Source: Raphanus sativus (Eukaryota > Streptophyta > Magnoliopsida > Brassicales > Brassicaceae). From it: a DNA stretch of 64,000 bases. The stretch spans positions 1,364,001-1,428,000 of the forward strand of contig NC_079517.1 in the NCBI RefSeq assembly GCF_000801105.2, given 5' to 3'. Both the position numbers and the translations under genes were made by a program. Position 1 is the stretch's first letter. Every line of letters begins with the position of its first letter. A model generated the notes under the pieces. That model saw nothing but the letters and a program-made list of their open reading frames with translations. It did no database searches and was not told where the DNA came from. Of the stretch, positions 50,706 through 61,743 are shown in pieces.

Positions 50706-52098
50706 TCACGAATTGTTATTTTTAAGACGCCAATCTATTTTAACTGGTCTAAAATGAGAACAAGAAGTGTTATGTCGACGAAGAGAAGAAGTGAAACTAA
50801 GCTCCAATGACCGAAGATCAATCTCCACCAAGTTATCCTCCATCTGATACCCTCCAATCACCACCATCTCTTCTCCATCTCCTCCTCCTTCCACAAACGC
50901 CAAACACATCACACCTTTCTTCTTCACAACCACCATTGAATTCCAGCCGTAGATTCTCCATCTCCCGCCACCGCTCCCCACCGTTAGATCAATCACTGGA
51001 ACATCTTCCATTTTAAAACCCTTCTCCACTCTATAACATACCTCGAAAGGCGAAACCACCGTCTCTGCTTCCACCATCTTCTTCGCCTTGGCCTTGGCTC
51101 TGAAGTCTCCAACAAAACATTTGTAAATCGAACGGTGCAGAACGGTGAAAGGAGTCACTGTGCTGAGCTTAGAGAGTATCGAACTCTCTAAAGGTAAAAC
51201 CTTTCCATCGATCTCTATTGATTTGACTTCGAAGAAGTACTCATCTGAGGCTTTGTCAGTTATCAGCGAGACGGTGGTGAAGAGATCAGAAGCGTCATCA
51301 CTTAACGGCGGGAGGAAGTACGGACCACCGCCGATGAAAAGATCTCCGAAACCAGAGTCCTCTGTTTTAGAAGGCAAACAGAGCGCGAACGTCGGAGAGA
51401 GCTGCGACGGGAGAGAAAGTGCGTTTCTTGACAGGCTAAGCAGTCCCTGAGCTTCCCACGGAAAACCCTCGAAGCTTCCCCTGCCGACGCAGGCAAATAT
51501 CACCGGCGGAGACTTGAAACGAGGTCCGAAGCTTAAGCCGTCAGGTATGGAGTAGAAGAACATTACATCTTCACTCAAGGATCCAGCACGTGACGTGTTG
51601 TCCACGGGGTTGTACGGGTTTATCCCACAAGGATGGTCGGAGCATCCAGGTTTGACTTTTGCTCCGGCGCCGGAGCAGACCACCCAATCTGTAAGACTTT
51701 TTGGTTTCTTTTAACTCTGTTTTTATTTTGATCAAGAACTCTGTTTCTATAAAACTAGATTGTATCAATGAATGTTCTGACCTGGTTTGGGTACATTGAA
51801 AGGACTTGTGGGGTTGTTGAGTTTTTTGCATTTAGGGGAATCGAAATCGATGGGAGTGTAAGAAGAGGAAGAGTAGCCGGAGAAGCAGTCGAGCCAGGTG
51901 TAAGGTTGAGAGAGGTCGATCACGAAGCTGGGGGGAGACGGTGATGTTGGTTCCTATGTCAATGGTGGTGAAGTAGAGATTGGTGATTGGGTCTTTGATC
52001 ACCGTTTGGATTAATGCATGATGATGAGGTTTATTTGGCCATGTTGCGACGGCAGCGGCTGAGACGAAGAGGAGGAAGAGGAGATGTAGACGGTCCAT
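50706..52098 (-). pseudogene. Aspartyl-protease-like protein (At5g19100-like) with a one-base frameshift
   Basis: Third TAXI/EDGP-type gene of the cluster, in two exons (51782-52098 and 50706-51688). Exon 1 starts MDRLHLLFLLFVSAAAVATW (signal peptide) and reads IDIGTNITVSP. A run of six G on the plus strand (51930-51935) carries one base too many; beyond it the expected FVIDLSQPYTWLDC and the rest of exon 1 lie in the next frame. Splice phase becomes consistent only if one base is removed. Exon 2 is open to the stop (DWVVCSGAGAKVKPGCSDHPCG ... SLRRHNTSCSHF). The C-lobe motif is FVEGGGDG: Glu replaces the second catalytic Asp. The defect may be a real early pseudogene lesion or a homopolymer sequencing error. 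A TATA-like sequence lies at 52161-52168 on the minus strand. Confidence 0.8.
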
Positions 52099-52187
52099 TT
52101 TGTTTGTTAAGCATTGACTTTGGGAATGAGATCAATCTTATTTGAGTTATTGTGTGATGATATTTATATTTACGATGAAGAAGCATA

Positions 52188-53091
52188 CTCCCTCCGTTTC
52201 ATATTACTTGTCGTCATGGGCGGAGGCATGTTGAAAAGAGTGGGTCAGCTGATCCCACTTGATTTTAATTATATGTAGTGTTTTTGTTTAAATTTACAGC
52301 ATTGACTCTTGTACAAATTTTTAACTGACCTTTATATTTTATAAAATCCACATCATTCCAACTCAAAAAACTATTTTATCATCTTTAACTTTAAAATAAA
52401 TCAATATAAGTAATTTTAGCTACACAAAATAGGTTTCTAAATAAAGTGAAATATCGTGTATTTGTATTCATTTCCTTGTTTCAATTACAGAGCATACTAA
52501 AATTAAAGAATTGTTAACAGCTCAAAATTAAAAATGATGGTATTATATTTGTCCTTTTTAGATAAATTATCATAGCTTTGATGTTTTCATCAAATATATT
52601 AAAACAATTATCGTTTGATTCAGATTTTAATACTAGTAAAAATTGGATAAGATAATAACTTATATAAATATCTATTATATTTTAATATTATTTAATTTAA
52701 ACTAAATCATCAACTCTCATTATAATATTTAACTCCAAATCAGTTTTATTTTTTCGGTAATAGTAAATAAATTTAAAATTTTAAATTATGGGTAATGATA
52801 ATCCAAATATATTATTTAATATAATTTTTAATAAAAAATTGATCCGATTGAAAAATTTTCTGGCTCCGCCACTACTTGTCGTTCTAAGCTTATGCACACA
52901 GATTAAGAAACATTTAATTTTACATATTTCTAAAATAAAAATACTATTACCAATATACTAACCATATATCAACCAATAAAAAATAGAATAAAGAATATTG
53001 TCAATAAATTTTGCACTGAAAACTGAAAACGACACTTATTTTGAAACAAAAAAATTCTTATAGAACGACAAATAATTTGAAACCGAGGGAA
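52188..53091. mobile_element. Stowaway-type MITE, interrupted
   Basis: The left end CTCCCTCCGTTTCATATTA (52188) and the right end TTTGAAACCGAGGGA (to 53091) are Stowaway terminal repeats flanked by TA (52186-52187, 53092-53093). The MITE body (GCACACAGATTAAGAAACAT, CAACCAATAAAAAATAGAAT) closely resembles the MITE at 56853-57080. A 660-bp hAT-like element sits inside it, splitting off the first 27 bases. Confidence 0.88.
52215..52874. mobile_element. Non-autonomous hAT-like element nested in the MITE
   Basis: Flanked by an exact 8-bp duplication CTTGTCGT (52207-52214 and 52875-52882). The ends are degenerate inverted repeats: CATGGGCGGAGGC on the left and, reverse-complemented, TAGTGGCGGAGCCAG on the right. 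They resemble the CAGTGGCGGA-type termini of many plant hAT transposons. The 660-bp interior is AT-rich with no transposase. Confidence 0.82.
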
Positions 53092-53208
53092 TACAAAATA
53101 ATTTAATTTGACAGCGGAAGATATTAGTATCATTACCGTTTGCTGACCTTCAATTTCTAAGTAGTTCTCTGGGAATTTTAAAAACACGTGATAGGTACAG
53201 TAATTACC

Positions 53209-53214
53209 AAAAAA
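53209..53214 (-). terminator. RNA polymerase III terminator of tRNA-Gly
   Basis: A run of six T on the minus strand starts eight bases after the 3' end of the tRNA and fits a pol III stop signal. Confidence 0.7.
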
Positions 53215-53221
53215 CATATAT

Positions 53222-53292
53222 TGCACCAGCCGGAAATCGAACCCGGGTCTGTACCGTGGCAGGGTACTATTCTACCACAAGACCACTGGTGC
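53222..53292 (-). tRNA. tRNA-Gly (anticodon GCC)
   Basis: A 71-nt cloverleaf, counting the discriminator base A. The acceptor stem GCACCAG pairs perfectly with CTGGTGC, the D-arm contains GTGGTAGAAT, the anticodon loop is CCTGCCACG (GCC at 53258-53260), and the T-arm carries GGTTCGATT. One T-stem base pair is a G-U wobble, where the usual plant sequence has G-C. It is intronless, with internal A and B boxes and a downstream T6. It should be functional. Confidence 0.95.
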
Positions 53293-55211
53293 TTGTTGTT
53301 ATGTTTATAGCTTATGCCATTATCGATTCATCTGATTCTTTTGTTCAATATAAAAGTTTCTGTTACATGGTTGTTTTCATGATGCTACACCATATGAAAT
53401 TTACATAAGTCTCACCCTTGCTAAATGCTAACCCACAGTTGTATATTTCATATTTGAAACTCGGAACATTGTTTATGCTAATGAACCCAAACAAGTTGGG
53501 CCTTTATCTAAACCTAAAATATTGAGTAAAAATAAGTAAATCAATTTAAGCCCAAAAATCGAAAAGCCCATTTGATATTACTTCATTTGTACACTAACTA
53601 AATCATATAATCCTTTTTTTCCTTCTATCGTATTTCGGCCCAGTTTGTTTGATATATTGCCGTCTTGTTATATCTTATATTAGTAATTGCTAAATCAATT
53701 TGTCAAATCAACAACTATTTATAATAGTGGGAAGCCTATGTTCATTGTACGATGCAATTGATTGCTCCTTAGAAATAAAAAGAGATGGCGTTTAATAATT
53801 ATGATTTTAAAATTTTATGCAATTATTAAGAAAAACTCAATGATAAAGATGTATACATTTATTTATTTCTACTTGTTTATCACGTGAATAATAACACACC
53901 TTTTGTCATTCATAGTAAATTGATGTGTTGCTCAAAAAAAAGTAAATTGATGTGTTTACTGTTTAGAGCATTATAATGAACATTCTCAACAATGTAAAAT
54001 CCAAACTTGATGGCTTCAAAAAGGAGACCTTCAAAAAGTGACTGGATGGTAAACCAAGACTTTGAGAATCCACTTTCAAACCACTATAACAATGCAACGC
54101 AAAAGCACAAGATATCTATCCACCAATAATAGTTTGCATCTCAGTGCAAAAAGCTTAATAACCTAACATTCCAATTGAAAAAATGTGTACACACAACTAC
54201 TAAAAAACGTTATCAAGTATAACTTTCCCCAGCAATTTTTTTAAAACGACCCATTGGATGATGTTGTGCAATCACTCACATGATCCACTTGCTGTTCCTG
54301 TCTCTTTACATGGTGGTGTCGTTTTCATACAAAGTCATCGAGGGGTTTTGTGCAATTACAGTCCTCAGATTCTCTGTGATCTCTCTTTTTGAAGTTACAA
54401 CATTTCGTACCAATCACTTTATCTAACTTCTATTTACTGCACTGCTTCACATGCCCAAACATTTGTACCCAGTAACTTCTTCTTTTTTTGTTCGCATCCG
54501 CCAATGTATTAATTTATATCCTGATAAATTGATTGTTTTTGTTTGTAACATACTTTCTTTTTAATTTTCCGGTTAAGGAAGACTAAAATCTACTATTATG
54601 AATCACGTACAGTAATACCTAGAGAGAGGGGGTGTTAATAGTGAGCCGTGGGGTGTTGAAGGATGGAGAAAAGTGGGGCTCACTTGCTTGAAACTATTTA
54701 AAAATGTTTACTCAGAAATTATTAATTATTTTATAGTAGTATTATTGTAAGATATTTATCTTGGTAAATATTATTTAGAGATTGACATTGGACCACTGAT
54801 CATTATTTAGAGATTGACATTGGACCACTGATCACAAAGTGTAAGTGTGAGTGGAATAAAATTTTAGTCTTAACCGAGGCAAAGCGAATGCGTAAACTAC
54901 CTTAGAAGTCAGTGAAGATGTATTCTTTGTCCTAAGTAAAAATATTTTGCTAGTTAATACAATTCATGGGAATAATGTTATTATCAAACATAGAGTTTCG
55001 TTCATACTTAAAAATTAGCAAAAAAATGTATATAGTATAAAATTAGTATTGGACCATGATTGAAGGGTTATGTCGAGTCAAATGAAATGTATCTCTTTTC
55101 TTAGGGTGTATTAGCGCATATACAGCATGAAACAAAGTAGTAAACATAACTGTAGTTTGACATATATAATCCTAAATAGGTAAATAAATTGGGAACTAGT
55201 TTTAATATAAA
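53293..55211. other. Intergenic DNA right of tRNA-Gly
   Basis: AT-rich, no gene. It holds the exact 32-bp tandem duplication at 54770-54833. A pyrimidine-rich section near 54200-54490 looks like decayed genic or UTR sequence but shows no readable protein. Confidence 0.4.
54770..54833. repeat. Exact tandem duplication of 32 bp
   Basis: Two perfect adjacent copies of a unit beginning ATTATTTAGAGATTGACATT and ending CCACTGATC (54770-54801 and 54802-54833). Perfect identity implies a recent event or an assembly artefact. Confidence 0.9.
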
Positions 55212-56330
55212 CTAGATTCTGATGTGTGCCCGCACGGATGATTGTTTTCATTTTAATATTTAATAAGTTATATAAAATATTTGTTAAGTAATGTATTTGT
55301 AAACAATTTTTTCGTAACAATGTGACAAATGTGACATATAATGATATAAATTCATTATTTGCATCATCCGTGTTTTACATGGTTTGATATTCTTAATGAA
55401 TAATAAAAATAAACTAATACCACTACTTTCTTTTAAATCATATATATAAAGGAAATATTTATAAAATATAAAAACATGGCATATTTTATATATATAAAAT
55501 GAAATCTCTTAGATAATAAGATTCATATTTGAAAATATAAATTTATCTTTAAAACATAATATCAAACAACATAATAGATATTTTTAAGATAATTTTTAAA
55601 ATTAAATTCTAGTTTTAAATTATTTTCTGTTAAAATTCTTTTCAAATAACATATATAAAAAGGAATTTAAAAAAAAAACTAAAACGTGATATTGTATATA
55701 CGTAACAGATTTCTACAAAACGGAAAATTTTCACAAACGAAAACATGGTATTTTAAAAACAAATTCCATTGAAACATAATTTCAAAGAACATTATAGATA
55801 TGAAATGTGTTAAAAGTATTAAAAATTCTACATGTGACATTCTCGTGAGAAAAATTAGCTAATGAGTATCTCCGTCAACAAAATTAAATAACATGATAGC
55901 TGATGTGATGACTAATGTATGATTTCATAAAAAAACATCAGATATGTTATTTTAAATCTTTGAAAATTCAGGTATAATTTTATAAGATCATATAAATCGG
56001 ATATGAATCGAACATATCACAATATATTTGGTATGAAATAGTCGTTTTCCCGTTAGATATGAGATAAAAGGAATGTTTCACCTTTATTGCAATTTCTATC
56101 AACTAAGATAAATCGAAAATGTTCCTAGACCGAACCTGAAATTAGCTTATAGTACTAGTTTTAATTAAGATCGATGTCCCCTGTGTTTTGTTAACCACAA
56201 AAATAACATATAAAATTCAAAGCACTAGACTTTGTAAGTTTCTCATTTCTTTTTCAAAGAACTTTATACAGCTTAGTTTATACTTAACATTTTTTATTTT
56301 CTGGACAACAAACTTAACATATATATACAT
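55212..56330 (-). mobile_element. Probable Helitron remnant (3' end at left)
   Basis: On the minus strand the left edge ends in GTGCGGGCAC...AGAATCTAG (CTAG at 55212-55215) followed by T, as in Helitron tails, although the hairpin is shorter than in the other two copies. The AT-rich body to the right has no coding capacity. The 5' terminus could not be placed, so the right limit is a guess. Confidence 0.45.
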
Positions 56331-56852
56331 ACTATATATACACTAGAAGAGGTTCGGAAAACATGTAATTATTCAGTATAATACCATTCGCTCATGTTAA
56401 ATCGACATGTGTGGGATTAAAATGAAACCCTCCTCTTTAGATATTTTTGAAACAAAAAAGTTGAAAGCTCTTACTTTATTTTCTGAGAGTTCCCGCTTGA
56501 TTGGCTGATTGCTATCAAACGATTCATGAGTCCTTGATTTCCAAATAAGACAGATTTGACTTGTTATTTTGTAATATTCCCTCTTACATCATTGGAAACA
56601 TAAACAAGTATATCCATGTGCTCATTCCCTTCTCCATTAATCTCTTTTCGGGGTTCTCAATACCACGCACTCTCTTTCTATTTCCTTCAGATCCATCTAC
56701 TTTTTTTTTCATTATTTTTATGTCAAAATACATCAGGGAAAGATTATACAGTATAAAGAATGTCAGGGAGCCCTTTTAAATCATCTTTTTCCATTTTATT
56801 CACATCGAAATACAAAGGTGGGAATTATCTCGGCAAAAATCATAAGTATATA
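56331..56852. other. AT-rich intergenic DNA
   Basis: No gene or repeat with readable ends was recognised here. Confidence 0.35.
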
Positions 56853-57080
56853 CTCCCTCTGTTTCATTATAAGTGTTGTTTTAGACTTGTGCACACGGAT
56901 TAAGAAAACATTTAATTTTGCATATTTTCAATATAAAAACATCATTACCGATACAATTCAACCAATAAAAAATAAAATGGAGAATAAAGTTAATAAATTT
57001 TGCATTGAAACTCTAAAACAACACTTATTTTGCAACGAAAAAAATTCTCTAAAACGACACTTAATATGAAACGGAGGGAG
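56853..57080. mobile_element. Stowaway-type MITE
   Basis: A 228-bp element with terminal repeats CTCCCTCTGTTTCATTATA and TAATATGAAACGGAGGGAG, flanked by TA at 56851-56852 and 57081-57082. Sub-terminal regions are also inverted (GTGTTGTTTTAGA / CTAAAACGACACTT). Same family as the interrupted copy at 52188-53091. Confidence 0.92.
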
Positions 57081-57506
57081 TATCATTTAATTTTAAACCA
57101 GTTGATTGTTATGCAAAGACTTTTAAATATATAATATATATATATATATATATAGATATATATATATATACAAATAATTTAGTTATGAGGAGTTCGGACT
57201 GGACAATAATTTTCGTTGTTAATATTTGACAACATAGCGTATAACTTTTTAATAACAAAAATAAAATTAGAAGTATAATGGAATTTAACTTTTTAATAAA
57301 AATTTAGCCTGATGCATTGTTTATATATTTATACATATATATATATATATGATAGAGCAATTGCATTGGATATACATAAAAAAAGATTATTTAGGTATAT
57401 GGAAAAGGTACTGTGAATTCTCGGTAATAACCCTAGCTGTCTCATTCTCTCTCTTTCTCTTGCGTCGTCTCTTTTCTTCTCCTTTCCTTCTCTCTCCTCC
57501 ATCTCC

Positions 57507-57846
57507 ATGTCCTCTCCTCCCAATCCCACCGCCACCATCTCTCGTCTCTCCCTCTCCGATTCCAATCCATCCAGCTCAATCCCCCTTCCTCTGTGAATCG
57601 CCATCATCGGATTCGCAACTACGGCCAATTACTCGCGGAAATCCTAGTCTCCCAAGGCCACACCCTCCTCGCCTACTCTCGATCTGATCACTCCGTCTAC
57701 GCCCGCCGCGGCGTCTCTTTCTTCACCACAGATCTCCACGACCTCTGCGAACGCCACCTCATCCTCTCCACCGAGAAAGTCCTCAAAACGCTTCTGTTTC
57801 AGAGTCTCCGCGGCAGCACCCTCTTCATTGACGTCCTGTCCGAGAC
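57507..57846 (+). pseudogene. Truncated arogenate dehydrogenase (TyrA-like) copy
   Basis: Reads as a relic of the plastid enzyme that oxidises arogenate to tyrosine. After a plausible ATG at 57507 a leader of 28 codons ends in TGA, then IAIIGF follows. A one-base loss is needed to continue into NYGQLLAEILVSQGHTLLAYSRSDHS, GVSFFT.DLHDLCERH and LILSTEKVLKTLLFQSLRG.TLFIDVLS. About 9-10 residues (the PDVVLLCTS part of the family) are missing between ERH and LILST, and family similarity ends after DVLS, so less than a quarter of the enzyme remains. GC content is much higher than in the flanking AT-rich DNA. Intact arogenate dehydrogenase genes are intronless or nearly so, so a DNA or RNA route of duplication cannot be told apart. 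Confidence 0.8.
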
Positions 57847-60800
57847 CTGCAACCTCGAGCCCAACCTACTTTCATGAATGGTGGATTGATGAGAGGCACA
57901 TAGATCGTCGGACTTGCGAGAAGGCGAGCTCAAGTCACAACTGCTGCGGCTAGGGTCTGCTGGGTCTGATGGCTCTGCTATATCTTCTCTACTCCTCCCC
58001 CAACTGTCTGATAAGGATCTGAAACTCACCTCTCTATATAATTAAACACCACTGCCACTGTTGTTATCACCTTTAAAAATAACATTTGTTTTGATTGATG
58101 GATCTTGAAGAAATAAAAAACAAACCCGACACAAATCCTTATTGGCCAAAACGTATTGACTTCTTGTTGTTGTTGTGTCATTACTTCTAAGGAGTTAAAG
58201 GTACACACACTCTCTCACCTTTGTTTTTGATTATGCTTTACACTTACTAAGTTTGCGGAACCGTCTTTTGTTTAATCGATTATTTTAGAAGTGTGTTAAA
58301 ACATCATAAATGTAAATTCAGATAATAAAGTCTTTGTTCTTGTTCCCAATGATTTTCACACTTTGGTTTTGGTTTTAAAATTGAGAGATCTACAAGAAGA
58401 GTGTAGAAAGAGGTGAGGTGGAGACTACAAGAAAGACTCTTCAAAGAGAAGGAAGCAGTTTTGAAGTAGTTGTGATTGAAATGAAGAGTATAGAAAGAAC
58501 TCAAGTTGATGATGAGTTCATGCTCTCCTATACATTGAATACCATGACTTGTACACTATTGAGCAAGAGGAGAAGAATGTAAATTGGTTTTGCCTTATAT
58601 AACCAATTACCTAAAAAAAGATTTGTGCATGGATGCCTAAATATCTTTGCTTTTATGTATTTCTAGCTAAATAGCTCTATATGATATTGGATTTTTTTTT
58701 TCAAATTTGTACGAGAAAATTTGAGATGTTCTTCTATGTTAAAAATAAGGATCTGAATACTTTTTTTTGTGGATACGGATATCATTTCCAGTTCATATGA
58801 CCTGTATTGGAATGTAGGAGCACTTCTACCCCAACTCAAAGTACTTATAACTCGAACCGAAATCCGAACTATGATGTGAAGATATCCGAAATTAATTAAA
58901 CATGTTAATGTTTTATATATTAAGGTGATTTAAATATTTTAGAATATTTAAATTATTTTTTAGTTTGTTTTATTTGTTACTTTGAATACTTTAATTAATT
59001 TAGATAGTTAAATTAGTTTTCAATTATATTGATAAATAATTTATTATATTTTGAAAAAAATATTGTTAATTTTTGAGCTTTAAAAATACATTTTTGAAGG
59101 ATTTTAAACATTGAATACAATCGTACCCGAACCGAATTCGGAAGAAACGGGACCGAACCCGACCCGATAATTAGTAAAATCGAATGGAATATATGAACAT
59201 GACATCAAAAATTCGAAAATCTAAATCAACCTAACCGAGACCGACGTTCCCCAAATATTGGAATGTCTCTTTACAGTTTACTTGTTTAGTATTTAGATAA
59301 AAATTTGGTCACATTAAATTTTTGATCAACTCAGATTAGCCTCCACGATGGTTATTTTTTATTAAAAAAAATTAAGTTAAAGTCACGAATAAGTGAATCG
59401 ACGAGTGCAAACTAGACTAAGAGCATCTCCAATATATACCTTATATTTTTCTCTAAAATAGAGATTTCTATTATAGATGTGAATTTGTTCCAATGTATGT
59501 CTCTATAATAGAATTCTACTATTTTAGAGAAAAATATAGAAGAATCCTATTTTTTGCATCTATATTTAGAGATAAAATAGCAATTTTTTATATTTTTCCT
59601 ATAAATAGAGGAACTATATTATAAAAACATACATTGAAGTAAATTCACTTTTATAATAGATTTTTTCTATTTTTTAAAAAAATATAGAACTTAAAATAAA
59701 GTGGGGGATGGTCTACCGTGTTTCTAATAACATAAACGTCGGCTTGTTCCAAAATTAAAAAATGGTGAATCGGCTAGTGCCCGCAATTCGAACGGTATGC
59801 AGGTATCCATGGTACGAATTGGGAACATTTGTGTTTAATTGATAAAGCTCCTTTGTTTTTTTTTTTTCTCTCTGAAAGTAATTATGAAGCATACCAACTT
59901 TTATAAATTATTACGTGACCTTAAAAAAAATATTAATCCCTTATATGTGACATGGCAATTTAACGGCGTTAACCATAACATCACGTCATCTCATAACTCA
60001 CTCGTCGTTCGCGCGGTTTCGTAACCGGCGAGCAAGCAGAGTGAGTGAAGGAACTCAGGTCCCACGCGTCTCCTCGAATAGTGAAGCTTTCTCTCTGGCG
60101 CCATCTGGTCTGTGGGTTCTACAATCGGACGGCTATGATGCAGACGTTAAAAACGCTCAATAATTCAATGTTGATGACTTGGCAATATATCACTGGACAG
60201 CTACTGAACACGAAAGTTATCTGACTAGCTCAGCTTGGAACAGAAGCTTAACCTCTTCAGTTTCATTTACTCTAGTTATCAAAATTTTGGCAAAGAAATT
60301 ATAAAAAGGTTATGGTGATAAATGAAGCTTGTTAAATTTGTAGATTTATAGGTGATTGTTGTAGTTCTTTTTTTTATAGCGACTATAAATTTTTATCCTC
60401 AGAATGTATAAGTGTCTATTTCCTCAATAGCTTTAAAAATGACGAGGACATCTTACCAGCAGTTTAGGTTGATGATTTTACGCGAATTAAAATCCAAATA
60501 AATGCTTGAATTAAAAAAACATTAAACGCATAGGAACACTAAAATTAACTTTTTCGCTTTTAGTCTAAATGAAATGAAACTATGGGACCCAAAGTGAAAA
60601 GATAGGTTGATTTGTCAACAACCGTAACCCGTTTAATTTGGTAAAATGTAAACGCAGTTTTACTACTAGTTTAGTGATTCACCATGGCCCACGGGGATAT
60701 GTTAGAGGCTTAGAGCTGTAAAAGCCAACAAGCTATGAACAAGTGTCGGACTTCGAGCAGACCGTTCTGCGCCTTACTTTTTTTTTTTTTGGGCAACCTC

Positions 60801-61124
60801 TGCGCCTTACTTATTTTCTCATTACAACGTTACTTTGGTCCAAACAAAGAATTAATCTGATTTATGTTTAATAGGAAGACAAATACGTGTTAGTAACTGC
60901 CGAATGCAAGAGTTTTAAAACAAACAATAAAAGAACCTTTAAAGAAATAAAAAACAGAATACGTATGAAAGAAGCAAAATCTTGACGAATCCAAAACGCT
61001 TCTTTTATAAGTTTGTGTGTTATGCATCGAAAACATTTAAAACAGAAAAAGCATAAGGAGAAGAAACGTGTGCTGAGTCTGTGACGCAAATCACTAATAG
61101 CTGCCGCAAGCATCCATTTAATTT
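57847..61124. other. Repeat-rich intergenic region
   Basis: 57847-58030 is GC-rich, non-matching sequence joined to the arogenate dehydrogenase relic. 58740-59265 is an AT-rich repeat bounded by GGATACGGATATC-type and GACCGAACCCGACCCGAT-type words, a common crucifer repeat. 59424-59715 begins GAGCATCTCCAAT and is a probable Harbinger-type MITE whose right end is unclear. 59990-60260 is GC-balanced, unrecognised sequence. No gene is supported. Confidence 0.4.
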
Positions 61125-61253
61125 TCACATATATAGGTCCCACTCATCATCCATATCATAATCCTCATCCTTGATCACTTCATTCACAACAATAACATCT
61201 TCACAATGATTATGATGACGATGATGATTATTTCCAATATAAGCTATGAGTTG
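61125..61253 (-). other. Short coding-looking acidic frame, unassigned
   Basis: A 42-codon open stretch ends CEDVIVVNEVIKDEDYDMDD then EWDLYM and a stop. It has no usable ATG at its start and follows a CAT/GAT-rich microsatellite. It could be the last exon of an unrecognised or lost gene, or chance in a GAT-rich repeat. No homologue comes to mind. Confidence 0.25.
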
Positions 61254-61743
61254 TTAAGAGATTGAGCCGGCCTAAATCACACATAGCAACTCAAAGACTA
61301 ATCACCTTAACGATTATCGCAAGCAACCGCTAAACTGCAACCAAATTATGCGATAAAGTATCAATGAAATATATCGATCAAGAAATATGAAGTGTATTAC
61401 TTTCTTTTCACTAAACAAGTATCTTAAAAAGCAGATGTTGTCATCCTCACACTGAGCGTTTCTTATAGCTTTTTTATTGTTGTTGTTGTTGTTGTTAAAA
61501 ATACAACTGATCTGTTTACTTTAGTCTTTGTAATCTCTTTCTTTTTAGAAATCTATTCAAACCTAATAATAAAAGCGAAAGACTAAAGCTAAACCAAATG
61601 GACAAAATGATCTAAAATAATAGTGGGTGGGACAATTCCAATTCCATTACTCCATTATTTTTACCCAATTTGAAAAAAGAAAATAAACAAACATTAAACT
61701 TTTTAAAAATGTAAAAGAGTTTATTTTGAATCATAAGTGTCAA
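61254..61743. other. Intergenic spacer
   Basis: Gene-free, with a (TTG)n run at about 61478-61495. Confidence 0.35.

Noticed and set aside
60868..61143. 91-codon minus-strand frame rich in Phe/Leu
   Set aside because: Begins at a GTG rather than an ATG and has no recognisable motif; considered chance.
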